DNA of 64,000 nucleotides, from contig LATX02000189.1 of the NCBI GenBank assembly GCA_001466705.2, positions 248,001 to 312,000 of the forward strand, in the 5' to 3' direction. Positions 32,854 to 45,101 of this stretch are shown here, piece by piece. This stretch comes from Moniliophthora roreri. Its lineage: Eukaryota > Basidiomycota > Agaricomycetes > Agaricales > Marasmiaceae. The stretch's first letter is position 1; every line of letters begins with the position of its first letter. The notes below the pieces were generated by a model. It saw only the letters and a program-made list of their open reading frames with translations. It made no database searches and had not been told where the DNA came from. The translations under genes were made by a program, and so were the position numbers.

Positions 32854-34494
32854 ATGGAAATACAACACACAATACAAGACGCCCTCGACTCTCTTCTCCT
32901 CCCTTCCACCTCCAACAACCACCTCACAGCTCTCCAATCCCTCGAATCCCTCTTTGTCACCGCATGTCTATCCAAAGGTCAAGACTATGATTGGTTTTTA
33001 GCCTTACAAGGGACATTCGAGTGCAATGGCAAGTATCGAGTTATCGTTCCTTCCGACTAGAGCTAACGCATTGTCATCTAGTCGTAGCTCGCCTCATACC
33101 TTATTTATCCCACCTCCCCATAAACACCAGTTCTCATACCCCCCAACTCGCCATAGCCATCTCACTCATCCAAGGCATCGTTCTCAATCATCTACCTTCT
33201 AAAGCCTGGTTAGGCCGAAAAGCTCCGTTAGGCGTTTTGGTGGAGCTCCTGTTAGCTTCACGACATCTCCCTTCTTCAGATGACAGTAAAGAAACCCATC
33301 TTTCCTCGGCGATTCTCGATACCTTGTTATGCATCCTAGTCGATTCACCGATAGCGATACGGGCATTTGAAGAGGTTAAAGGTGTGGAAGCCGTCGTGAG
33401 ATTGTTAAAAAGAGGTGGAACATGCAGAAGTGTTAGGTGGCCCATATCCCCCCCTCTCTCTGTCATACACGAACTAATATCTACTCATAAACAGAATGAA
33501 ATGCCTCGAATTCCTCTACTTTTACCTCTTAGACGAAACGTCTCCCGTTCCTGCCTTATCCACAACACCTTCTATTTCTGTTATCCCCACACCACCTCCC
33601 TCAAACACACATACTCCTTCCTCTACCAACGGTCACGCACGCACACTCTCCCTCGTCGATACACCTTCCCAACCTGCACCTAAAACCATCACAAAACCGA
33701 AACCATTCATCACACCTGCACCTATCAGACCACCTACATCTCGCTATGGGTCCTCCACGTACTCTTTCACCTCCGGTACAGAGTCTGGAGGAGCGTTCAG
33801 TACGAGTACCCTCACCCCTCCAGAAAGTCGGAATGCATCGTTCTCAGAGGACAAGGAACGCAAGACGTCCGATAGTGCTCAGAGCTCGCCCAAAAAGTCC
33901 AAGACGCAGAGTAATAATACTGGTATCGGTATCGGTTTAGGTAGACCAGGTGGAACACCACGTCCTACACCAGCAAAGAAGAACGTGACACCCGAACCTA
34001 GAGCCTTGCGGATGCTTAAACGCGATGTAGAGTTTGTACCACAATCTCCGAGTGGTATTCCGAATCCTCTACTGGCTACGCCTGCGCCGAGGAGAACGCA
34101 TGGACATGCAAAAGCCAAGAGTTTAGGCGGAGTTGCGGTTGGGAAAGCTGCTAGTGAGAGTGTTATAGGGCAGAGGAACAAGTCGATTTTGGGTAGAACG
34201 GCTAGCGGTGGTGTTGGTGGTGGTGGTCATGAAGGTGATACAGAACCCGAAGACGACGAGGACGAATGTCGATTTTGGGGATCCTCACCACCTACATCAA
34301 CGTCTGTTACGTCGCCTGTCAAGTCGACGTTTTCGTTTACAACTACTAGCGTGGCGGAAAAGGAGAATAATGCGTCAGGAATGGTCATGGTGAAAACGAC
34401 TGCGCAAAAGACGGCTCATCTTTCTACAATGTTGGGGAATGTAGATGCGCTTGTGGAAGGTGTGAGAAGGGCCGGGATTTGGGGTGTTGGTTAG
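32854..34494 (+). CDS. cdc14: Cdc14 family septation initiation (SIN) protein
   Basis: The product belongs to the fungal Cdc14 family (the Sid1 kinase partner of the septation initiation network, not the Cdc14 phosphatase). Exon 1 (32854-33028) encodes a helical N-terminus; exon 2 (33082-about 33435) has 'VVARLIPYLSHLP', 'PLGVLVELLLAS' and 'IAIRAFEEVKGVEAVVRLLK', and exon 3 opens with the family hallmark 'MKCLEFLYFYLLDET'. The rest is a long Ser/Pro/Thr-rich disordered region with a 'VEFVPQSP' stretch and a C-terminal helix 'STMLGNVDALVEGVRRAGIW'. Intron 1 (33029-33081) uses a GC donor (GCAAGT) by frame; intron 2 is about 33436-33494. No break was seen. Confidence 0.85.
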
Positions 34495-34989
34495 GCGTTG
34501 GGGTTCTTTTATGAACGAATGAATTTGTGTGCATGATTCAGAGTTTCTTCATGGACTGACACGTACAACTATACCTTCATGGCTTTATGGTTTCTTCCGC
34601 ACGTATACTTATTCTATTCATTATATCGTATTGCATCGCATGTGTTCTCTTCTCGCTCTTGTTGTCGCTATCTTGGTCAGTAAATGAATGAATGAATGCT
34701 ATCGTTTAACGTTTTCTTGCGTTCGAGTCATACACGGTAAATTTTGTAGCGCCGACTAGTGGCTGGGTGAACTTGGAAGAGGCGTGATTCCTTGATAGGG
34801 GCACATAACATAGGGTTATCGTGTGCATGCGCAGAGAATTTCTGGTCCAGCACGTCAACAGTACGTAGTATGTACCCTTGCAATCTCGTTACAATGAAAC
34901 ACTAGTATACGCATTCAAGTTTGTACATACATAACTTAAGTGAGATACACAAGAGGCAAGATAGAATACTCGCGGAAAAGGATACATAT
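34495..34989. other. Intergenic with duplicated flank of copy A
   Basis: A 'GAATGAAT' repeat lies near 34685. From about 34870 the sequence is similar to 48595 onward: both share 'CTTAAG.GAGATACACAA.AGGCAAGATA', so the A/B duplication includes this 3' flank. Confidence 0.6.
34786..34850 (+). pseudogene. Mosaic tRNA relic (Pro-like then Ala-like)
   Basis: 'GATTCCTTGATAGGG' (34786-34800) resembles the middle of tRNA-Pro, and overlapping it 'GGGCACATAACATAGGGTTATCG' resembles the 5' half of tRNA-Ala, followed by a decayed 3' part ('TTTCTGGTCCAGCA'). Confidence 0.45.
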
Positions 34990-36647
34990 TCATCCATTAA
35001 ATTCACTACCGCCCCCTCCCAACACATACACACAATGCTTTGAAACTCCCCTACCCCATCCAGCGGCAACCCGAAACTGACGATTGGAGAGGCGGAAGTT
35101 TGTCGCTCCTGATTGAATACCTTTAACTGCTAGCACAATTTCATTCGTCATACGAGTGATGTAGGAAACGCGACTCGTTCCACACCTAGCGCCGCGGTAT
35201 GAATTTGGGGTCGCTGAATGCAGCACAATGAATTCCATGGAAGGAATTTCGGTTAAACATGTCAATAAATTTGTCTATGACCCGCGTTAGCTATGTATAA
35301 TAACGCAAAAAAGTGATTGTACACTCACCACAACGTCAATGTCCCAATTCTTTGGCTGAACATCATCAGTCTTCAGACTAACTGACAGGCTGACCAATTT
35401 CTTGCAACAATCAAAGACGTGCACGTCGTTCAGCCCAATTGCCCATACCCCTTCAAAATACGGAAGAACCTCCAACTTGCGGAGCGACTCCGAGTGTCTA
35501 GGTAAAGTGTCTTGGTAGAATCGCCGGGCGAGATCATCCGAGTCATTTTCTCCGTCTGGGTAGAAGATCGATAATTCTTCCAGACCAGAGAACGACTCGA
35601 GGTAAGCAAGGAGATCGCTCTTCGTGGTATCTACAGTGAGACGACGAAGCGAGATACCCGCTGACTGCAGCGATTTCCACAGATCGTGATAGCTTTCCGC
35701 CTCATTATTTAGGAGGTAAAGCGTGTGAAGAGACCGGAAATGACATATCATCTTTGGAGTGGATTGGACGTTCCATCCGCGCAGATAAAGGGACTCTAGG
35801 CGCAACGTATTGACAGGGACCTGCTCGATCAGGGATCGGAAGTCGGATGAAGATGAATGCTTGTCGAGCTTCAGTTCGACAAGATTAGGATTGTGCAAAA
35901 AGAGTGTCGAGAGGGTGGACTCAAGGTTTTGAGGGTCGCTAAAGCAACGGGCCCTCACCGAAAATCGCTTGAGCGTCCCTTGACGAAGTTTATGGAAAGA
36001 AAGCACTGGCATTGCATTTATCGCAGTCGCGTCCACTTCGAATTGGGCCAACAGAGGCAGTGAAGCCAGGGACTCCATGACAACATCCTGTGTCCAGGCC
36101 TGATCCTTCTCATTGATTATCCACCTGATGACACACGTCAGCCTGCGATGAAATCACTGCGGACGACCACTCACTGGACAGATACCAGTCCCTTTAATGC
36201 ACATAAAGCTCCTGCAAGAACTTCTGGCAACTGCTCGAGTGCCTCCTTCACTTCTGAGGTATCTATAGGTTCTGGTGGGACTGTTTTCCATTCTCCGTCG
36301 GCGAAAGTGGTGTAACGCCGTGGCGGATGGAGTTCTTTTTGAGGAGAGAGCGAGATGATTCTCAGCTGTTTTATTCTAGTCGACGCCGGGCACCCATCCT
36401 TCAAATCATAAAACATGGTCATGACGTCGTGCAGGATGTCTCTATTGAGATGCACCACCACTGGTCGTGTGTTCCACAGTACTTGTTCGACTGCTTCGTT
36501 GAGGGTCCTATTGACGAGACGAAGGCTCTTGAGGTCCCTGTGATCGTCGGTCTGGAGAGGTATTCAGCTAAGCACCCGCTGGTAAGTAGGTCATGCACCC
36601 ACCTGTAACGCAACTTCCTGGATAAGTTCAGTCGCTAGCCTGTCCAT
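34990..36647 (-). CDS. F-box-like/LRR-like protein, paralogue A
   Basis: Four exons on the minus strand. Exon 1 (36603-36647) starts 'MDRLATELIQEVALQ', an F-box-like first helix; exon 2 continues 'LKSLRLVNRTLNEAVEQVLW' to 'ALCALKGLVSVQ' (ends near 36176). Exon 3, about 36126-35335, carries leucine-rich repeats such as 'NLVELKLDKHSSSSDFRSLI', 'LRLESLYLRGWNV' and 'LRRLTVDTTKSDLLAYLESF'. Exon 4 gives 'RMTNEIVLAVKGIQSG' and ends 'YVLGGGGSEFNG'. The pattern fits a basidiomycete-type F-box protein whose LRR part would choose ubiquitination targets, but the F-box is short and weak. Copies B, C and D in this window share the exon order and much sequence. This copy appears open throughout. Confidence 0.75.
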
Positions 36648-37569
36648 CACTGTGTTGATTTGTGGTAGTAAGCAAGAGCTGATGAATGCAGTAGTTTTAT
36701 TTTCGTTCTTGATCGCAGTTCATGCTTTAATTGAATTGGATGTTCTGATAAGGAAACTCTCAGTACGCGCCCATTGTACAAAAAAGTGTAGCAGGCTCAC
36801 CTCCTTCATCGTTGGGTATTAGCTCCTAAATCTCTCAGACCAACTTCTGCTGCACTTCTTTTAGCTTTTCCAAGGTTCAAAGATTCCGCTAAGCCGAAGA
36901 AATTTATGATGTGCTATGGCAGGGGCTGGCTTCGAATGGTTGTTGGCATGGTGCTTTGATGGTCTGAATGAAATTGTCGAACGCTAATATTGGGTGCGTA
37001 GCTACATGCGACTGCCGATCGGGTTCCAAAGGTGTTCAATATGCAGCGTTTTTTGGGGTACTATAATAGTGAACTGAGAAATTTGAAGCTTGCACAATGT
37101 CCTCCGATAAGCTATTTCTACGCAGGCTACACCGGTCCACGTCCACGCAGGGAACAATCAACGCGAGTGGGCGAATACACATGGGATTAGTGAGCATCGT
37201 GCGTCGACCTCGGTGGATATGCTGAACAGTGGCATGAACATATTTTAGTCAAGGTTTTCCGGGATGACTGGTCAGGGAGAGACGTTACTTGCTTATTGTG
37301 GCCTGTAATCTAGGACATGTAACTGTCCGATGCTGTTGAGTGAATGTACTGTACAACGTAGCCCGAGAACTAAATGGAAAATCGGACTTTGTGACAACCT
37401 CCGCAACAGCCCGCTAAGCGCCCAGACGAAAAAGGTCAAACTTGGTCATTCACTGTCATCACCATCTCAATTGCAGTGTTACAAAATCGATAACATGCAC
37501 TCCCCAGACGCCGGCACTCTCTCAATTCAATACAGTCATCACCATACTTGAAAATCATCGCCAAGTTTG
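36648..37569. other. Upstream region of copy A and of the NACHT gene
   Basis: The copy-A side (about 36690-36880) is duplicated upstream of copy B, where a transposon splits it. It includes a minus-strand decayed coding-like piece matching the one at 51590-51700. The right part should hold the promoter of the NACHT gene; no clear TATA was seen. Confidence 0.5.
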
Positions 37570-40500
37570 ATGGAGGTTATGGCGAGTGTAGACGATCCGA
37601 GTCAGTCTCAGTCCCAGTGCGTTCTCTTGTTCCTTTGTGAGATCGTATATATTCTGATTCTCTCTCTAGATCTGATACTGTACCTATTCGGTTTACGGGT
37701 AAGCTCCTCCGCAGTCTATTCTGGACACAACTTGATATCTGTCCTAGTCAAATCTGGGAGCCCTCTACGCAAATACTTGAGCATCAAATCTACCTGGATT
37801 GCCGAAATATCTCTGGATGGAGGACAGAAGTATCGTGCCGAAAAGAGGGCAAGATGGCGTCCTAATTGGGACTATTCGCTGGAACTGTGCGTGTTTGCCC
37901 TCATCCATTTTCGTTAGCTTGTGGCAGTAATAACTCATTTCCCAACAGGAATGTGTCGGATTCGTCGGAAATCAAGATTTCTGTATACCTTCTCACCAAA
38001 ATACCTCGCAGGCAGGAAGAACTCCGTGGCCATGTTATCATACCACTCAAACCAGTCTTGGAGAAGATGAAATCTGAAAAGACTGTCGTCAGTGAGTGTC
38101 ATATTCGTTCTCTATCAAACCGACTCAACCCCGACTTTATACAGATAGGTATGAACTCGAAAAACTTGCGAATAACCGTTCAAGTACACCTTACATCTCT
38201 ATCGAAGTGTGTCGTGGTGACCAACCTCGACCGCCTGAGGCTGCTGCCCAGAGTGAATCAGACGATGATTCGGATGCCACATCAGAAAATGAAAAAGAAG
38301 ATCCCATTGAAATGGTTTCCTCGACAGACATTGTAGTCGCAAATCTCACGCCGAGCGAGAAAATGGCCAACAAGTATGCTCAGATGCGGAGCTACCTTCA
38401 GCTCGCTATCAAGCTCGGAGATTCATTATCCGAGGTATGGTGCCGTCACTTCACGAGTCGTGAAGATTTCTCAGCTCTACAATTAGGTTCACCCTTTTGC
38501 GAAACTCGCGTTCACCGTTTTCATGTCAATACCTACTGTGAGTTGATTTGATTTATACCTCTGTACCGCCTACTAATGAAACGACGTTCCAGGGAGTACT
38601 TGCCCAGCTTGAACGCGATAAACAAATCGAGGAATTATGGTCTACTGCAGTCGATATGCTGGACTTTCTGAAGAACGCCGACACGGTCATCGATGACACG
38701 GTCTCCCCGATTGTCTCGGCAATGCTCAAGCAGATATATGACTGCTCAAACTTCATAAGGGAATACGGTGGTGCCGGCTTCATTCGTGAGTGGTTGGGTC
38801 CTTCCTTCTGCGTTGATTCTGAATGTAATCGCTCAACAGGGAGATCTGCCAAAGGGACGTTCTCGAACGTGAACGACATTATCAAAGAGTTCACCGACTC
38901 ATTCAAAACATTACGCCAGCGGTTCAATGAACGGTCGACGCTGACGACTTGGAAGATTATTCGCAAGAACGCTCTGCAGCTCGGTTCACTTGTTGAAGCG
39001 ATGAGCAGCACTGGTAATACTGGCATTGTCTCCAGATTATTCCTTCTAGTCTGACCTCATTCTCAGATCAGAGCCGTCTCTTGGATAATCTCCCTGGTGC
39101 CAAAGTTGCCAATGTGCGATGGGACCTTGGCAATGTTTGTCTGCCCAGAACACGACAAGCTCTCCTCGACGAGATCGTGACGTGGGCTAATAGCTCCGAA
39201 GGCTCAAACATATTCTGGTTACATGGTGTTGCAGGTTCCGGGAAATCAACAGTGGCCAACACTGTTGCCTACATGTTTGATGGATTGGAACGTCTCATCG
39301 GTAGCTTCCGCTTCAGCCGAGACGTGGCTGCGCGCAATGATCCAGCGAACCTTTTTGGGAACCTCACTTACCAATTAGCTCGCTTCAATGTTCAGCTCAG
39401 ACAAAATGTCCTTCAGACTATCGATAACCATGGAGATTTGGGCAGCCTGCCTCTCTCCAACCAGCTTCGGATCCTCATCGTCGACATACTTGCTGCAGTT
39501 CAGTTTGCAGGCCCGGTAATGATTGTTATTGACGCTGTCGACGAGTCGGGGGACGAAGTCGCCCGAGAAGACTTGTTAAGCGCGTTGGCTTCTGAAGCGG
39601 TTCATATCCCCAAATATGTTCGCATCTTCGTCACCAGCCGCGACGAGGCAGATATTCGCGCTTACCTCCGCGGAATCAGCACTTCAAAGAGCATCGACGT
39701 TGCCCTGGATACCGGGAAGGATATACAAGAGTTCATCGAGTATCGAATGAACCAGATCAAGCAGCGTTATCCTAGTTTACCACCTGGTTGGCCAGAATAT
39801 GCTGCTCGTATGGAACTTGCAGCTAGAGCACATGGGCTCTTCCAGTGGGCAGCGGTAGTTTGCAGGTACATCCAGAGTTTCGATCCGGAAGAAAGGCTGG
39901 ACGAGATTCTCGCACAAGCACCTGCTGACCGAGGAGAGGCGGAAAGTGCACTCGACAAGCTCTACCTCGATATCCTCCAACGAGTTTGTGTCAACATTCC
40001 GACTTCAGCCTTCCAATACGTTTTTGGCACTATTCTACTCCTACGAGTTCCTTTCACTCGCCTTGGGCTCGACATGTTTTTGGGTCTTGGGAAGAACAAT
40101 CAGAATGGTCATCTACCTCCGGTGAAGCTCTCAAGCTCAGAGTCGATCATCATTTCCCTCGGGTCGCTTCTACGTGTTGAGCACGATGGAACAGTCGAGG
40201 ATGATATGGTCATACGTGTTCTACACCCTTCTCTCATCGACTTCTTCTTAGACGATCGACGTTGTACCGACAGCCGTTTCTTCATCCGTCGCTCGGAACA
40301 GCAGGATGTCATTACTCAGCGTTGCATTCAGGTCATGAAAGCTATGCTAAGACGAGATATCTGCGAAATCAACGACCCGACTATGTCCAACTCCTCTGTG
40401 CCTGATTTGGCCTCGCGAGTACGGAAACATATCCCTGAACATCTTTCCTATGCATGTCGCTACTGGGCGTATCACTTGTGTCAAACCACTAGCGCCTCAC

Positions 40501-43500
40501 CCCAGACTATAGATACTGTGAAGTCTTTCTTCTTCGAGGATCTTCTTCACTGGTTGGAGGCGATGAGTCTTCTAAAGATCGTTGATGATGCATGTCCGAT
40601 GTTACAGAAAGCTCGAGCATGGTTCGAGGTTAGATTTCTTACAATATCGCATATTCGTTCATTGAAAGACCTTCTTCTATTCAGATCCATTCCTCATCTG
40701 ATACGGCGTCTCTCGAAGTGTTATACGACGCCATAAATATGATCCGACGGTTCTACACGCCAATCACTCAGAATGCTGCCCAGATCTACATATCCGCTCT
40801 TCCTTTTCTACCCTTTGAGAGTCAACTTTCGAAAGCCTTTTCGAGACGTTACGACGACGTTCCTCGGGTCCTAATCGGACAGAACAGACACTGGTCTTCC
40901 TTCCGAGGCAGATACGGCTTTCCCGGCCATTCTACACCAATATCGTCCGATGGAACCCTCTTCTTTGTAACCTATGAAGACTGTGTTCTCCAGGTCCGCA
41001 GTTTTCTTACTGGAGAGGTGAAAGCTACTATTGTAGCACTTGCCCATCGTTGGATATCCTACGCCCGCTTTCACGGCGCGTATATCGTCACGGCCGGCTC
41101 TGATGCCACCATCAGAGTCTGGGACGCGAACACAGGTGCGGCAATTGGCAGGCCTTGTGGACCTTTTGAGATGGGATACGGATGGTCTGTGAAGCCCGGA
41201 CGTGTCGCTGTTTCCCTCAAATCATCACGAGTGGCTGCCATCTTCAATTTTGACGTACTTCAGATATGGGACTTGGCTTCTGGAGAGACGATAGCGACGT
41301 ACTATAATAAGAGACGCGAGGAGTGCTCCCCTCAATTTTCACCGGATGGAGTCACCCTGTATGTTGCTTGGAAGAAGTCGGTTTTTGTGATTGATGCTTT
41401 GACGGGTAGTCTCAAGCACGAGTATAACCTTTATGATGAAAACCAGACAGACAAGGTGGAGAGCATAACGGTCGAGTTCTCCCCCGACGGAACAAAAATG
41501 TTATGCCTTCCGCGTGGGCAGCCAGCTCGTTTATGCAGGATTCAGACTGGGGAAAACATCTCTGCACTATCTGACACGTCAAGGCACGCATTCTCCCCAG
41601 ATGGCGAATATCTCGTATGCATTGGAGATGGTGTCCTGACATTGTGGCGGATCGCAGACAAGAACGTGCAGACCGTTTTGACGCTGCACGAAGGCACTAC
41701 ATACGGTGACTTACATTGGTCATATCGAGGATATGTAATGTTTACAACAGATAAAACGCTCCATTTCGTTGAAGCATGCACCGCCAAGCATACCACATTC
41801 TCGCTACCGGAATCCAAACTCAGACATGTTTCCTGGGTATCTGGAAGCGACTGCGTTGTTGTCCTGTTCAATGACCGTTCAGTCTGGGTTTACGATAAAA
41901 GTGAGGAGATGCGTAGACTTGGGTTCATCACGGCGAATGAAAGGCCCTACATAATTGCACTTTCACCGAACCAGCAGCTGCTAATAACATCCGAGTCCTC
42001 TAAAGTGACACTCTGGGACGTTCACCTTCTACAGCAACATGGCAGTGGGGCATGGTCCGATAGTTGGTCGTATCCTCCCTATCGTCCACGGATCGCTGTT
42101 CGTCCGGTCTCCTTAGATGCTGTGGCCATAGGCTACGAGGATGGCACCATCCGTGTCTGGGACACTGATGCTAACAGTAGCGATGTGCCACCTACGACAC
42201 TGCTTGGCCATACTGGAAAGATAAACTGTCTGGTGTTTTCCAGACATGGTGATCTTTTTGCGTCGGGCTCCTCAGATTCCAGTGTGCGCATATGGAGTTC
42301 CAGGAGGCTCGAGCTTGCATGTTCGCCGCTCCTGGGTCATAGAAGGCCAGTTGTAGCGTTGGACTTTTTCCCAAATGGTGATCAAATTCTCACTGTTTCG
42401 GAGGACACGTTGATCAGACTCTGGTCTACCATATCAGGAGAACAGCTTCATAATTTCCCCATCTCATCCACGCGAATTGTCCCGGATATCCTCATGGTCT
42501 CATCAGATGGAAGTACTGTCTTTGGCGGCCGTGGGGTCGACACAAGCTTCTCACTTGATCTAAATGTCCGAAAAGAGATCGACTTGCAGAAGTATACTGC
42601 ATACCACTGGACAAGGTCATCGTTCGAGTCCTGGGCACACTGGATCTCAAACGATCACATTAGATCAGTTGATTATCAGGCTCAGACACAGCTGTGGGAC
42701 GCTAATACCGCGACGCTAGTGAAAGCTACAGGTTCATTGCCGATACCACATAGCCATGTCTGGCACGTCTCATTTTCAGTGGACAGAAGATATATCTTCT
42801 GTGCCCATGAGGTGTACCGTGTTATTGTACAGGATAGCACGACTGCGATATCTCGTTCTATCGGCGACTCCGAAACCGGCCATAACGCAGACATTGATTC
42901 CATGCAATTCTCGTCTGACGGAAAGCTTCTTGCTACCACATACAACAATGGTTCGACCTGCATATGGGATGTCACTTCGGGGTTGCTTGTGTCGGAGCTG
43001 CAAGAAATCTTTTCGAAGGATCAAGTTCGCATTTACCGTTGACAGTTCAAAGCTAGCGGTCATAAACGGCAAGAAGTTGTCTGTCTGTGATACGGCGAGC
43101 GGATCCATATGCTGGTCTTTGATTGATGATGATGATGATTCGGAATCTGTGATGTTTTCACGAGACGGAAGATATGTCGTATGTGAGGGAAGATACGGGA
43201 AGTGGATGGTGTATGGGGCTGACTCTGGGGAATTGATTGCAACCACGAGGCGGGATCAGCCCAGCTTACGCTGGTATTATTGGGTAAAGGAGGAAGACAA
43301 AGCCAAATACTCGGATCCAGGTCTTGTTGCAGACCCAGAGAATGGCCTTCCGGAGCCGATTCCACTCTACAAGACACCCGAGTATCGGCAAGATGATCGT
43401 CAGACCAGCTTTTCCGACACCAATCGAGCACTCACAGCAACTGCATCCACCGTACTTTCGTTTTGCGTTCTGGACGCGCAAGAAATGCATATCGTATCTT

Positions 43501-44615
43501 CCCTCGCTCACGACGGGAGAAAGATCGCCTTTGATCAATCAGCATTTTCATTAGATGGCAGCATGGTCGGCCTTGTGTGCAGACACTCGATTCTTATTTT
43601 GGATGTTTCTAGCGGCAGAAAAATCGGCGAGGCTACTTTGTCTGGTCACCCTCCTGGTGTCGAGTTCAACGTATACAAGAACTATGACAATGCCTACGAG
43701 ACGTTGCATCCACCAGTCACCATTTCGTCCTTTGGCTTTACTGGCACAGGTCAGGAGCTACGTGTTGCAGCAATTGTACGCGAAAAACAGAGGTCACAGC
43801 GAGATCGATACGTCGAGGATGAACTGTCCCTCTGCTTATGGGACTGTCAGGGAAATATTGTGAACGTAGACGCTCTACCCAATATCCGCTTGTGGGATCC
43901 CGTGTTCTTCCCGGACGCCAATCGACTCCTCATGCATTCTGGTTCTAGGCATAGAGCGATCCAGATCGTGGATGTTTCTGCTCAGAAAGCGACGAAGAAG
44001 CTTCAGCTCATTGAGCAGTTCCACCAACGGTTCAGCTTGTCCAATGTATCGTTCTCATCCGACCAAACCCGGTTTGCCCATTTAGATCGGCACGACGAGG
44101 TATCTGTGTATGACCTTGAAACTGGTTCAGTGCTCTATCACGGTCTTTGGTGTTATCACAACTCCGAAATAACTACATTCCAATTCTCACCTCTGCTAAA
44201 CAAGATGCTGTTCACAACTTACGATCACACCATCTTGGTATGGGATTTGGAGAAGCCTGCATCGGCGGATGGCAACCCCATCTCGACGTTTCCAGCACAA
44301 ATGCAGGCTATACATAGTCTTGAAAGATACACGCGAGCGGAATGGTTTAGGGGGCCCGTTGGGCATAGGCTCTTATGGATACCTGGGCATGAACGAAATG
44401 TCCGCTTGGCTGCGAACCAAAAGCTGGTGCTTGAACCAAGCACGGCTGACGGTGATGGGCCTCTGGTCATCGATGTGTCGAGATATATTTCACATCCTGC
44501 ATTAGAGGGGCGCTGGAGGGACGGCGGGGTGTCCTTTTTACCGGTTGAGTACTCTGAAAAGGTCTCGCCAGATGCATTGGCTGCTAGGAGGGCCGCGGAT
44601 TTACAGCACCAGTAA
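37570..44615 (+). CDS. C2-NACHT-WD40 STAND protein (NLR-like), with frameshift near 43024
   Basis: A roughly 2100-residue STAND NTPase, a class that in fungi works in heterokaryon incompatibility and response to non-self. An N-terminal C2-like domain ('WIAEISLDGGQKYRAEKRAR', 37750-38090) is followed by an acidic linker and helical region (38200-39050). The NACHT domain has Walker A 'GVAGSGKST' near 39230, Walker B 'VMIVIDAVDE' near 39525 and 'VRIFVTSRDEADI' near 39630. From 40900 a large set of WD40 repeats follows, for example 'GHTGKINCLVFSRHG..' near 42210 and 'RPVVALDFFPNGDQIL' near 42350. About eight introns lie in the N-terminal part and one at 40630-40684. The main frame ends at 43042, while repeats continue in the +1 frame from about 43025 to 44615. 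A one-base difference there is either a real mutation, which would truncate the protein, or an assembly error. Confidence 0.8.
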
Positions 44616-45101
44616 GTCTAGTTTTTACCTTCATTTGACTTTCCGGCTGACAGGTGAATCTGTTCAGAAGCAAGGACGCCATAATCTCATAAACTCAGGC
44701 CCGACGCTGACTTGGGCTTACACTATGTACACATGAGTACGCAGTTGCATTTGTATTACAATGAGTTACATACCTGGTACTTAGACGGATAGATTTTACA
44801 GCATGAGTACGTGACACGTCGGGTACTTGAACTTGAAAAAAATACACGTCGTCCTTTACCACATGCTATCATAATCCTGGTCCATGTACTGTGCACTGTC
44901 TCCAAGGCTCAGGTAACACCATCTCGACTAAGCACTTGATAAAAGCATACAAACCCCCCTTAACCTCAAAATCGTAACCTGCTGGGAAGGGGCGACAAGA
45001 CCAACCGAGTAGTCTGGCATTTTCGATTCTAGGTATACACCTTACTGTTTCTGCACTCTGCCTGCGCTAATACAGTAAGTACGGTACATCAAACAGGAAA
45101 T
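44616..45101. other. Intergenic; no gene recognised
   Basis: This separates the NACHT gene from a plus-strand F-box gene. 'GCATGAGTACG' and similar phrases recur near 44730-44810. Nothing else is seen. Confidence 0.35.

Noticed and set aside
43060..43431. Minus-strand 123-codon frame
   Set aside because: It is the antisense of the WD40 region of the STAND gene.
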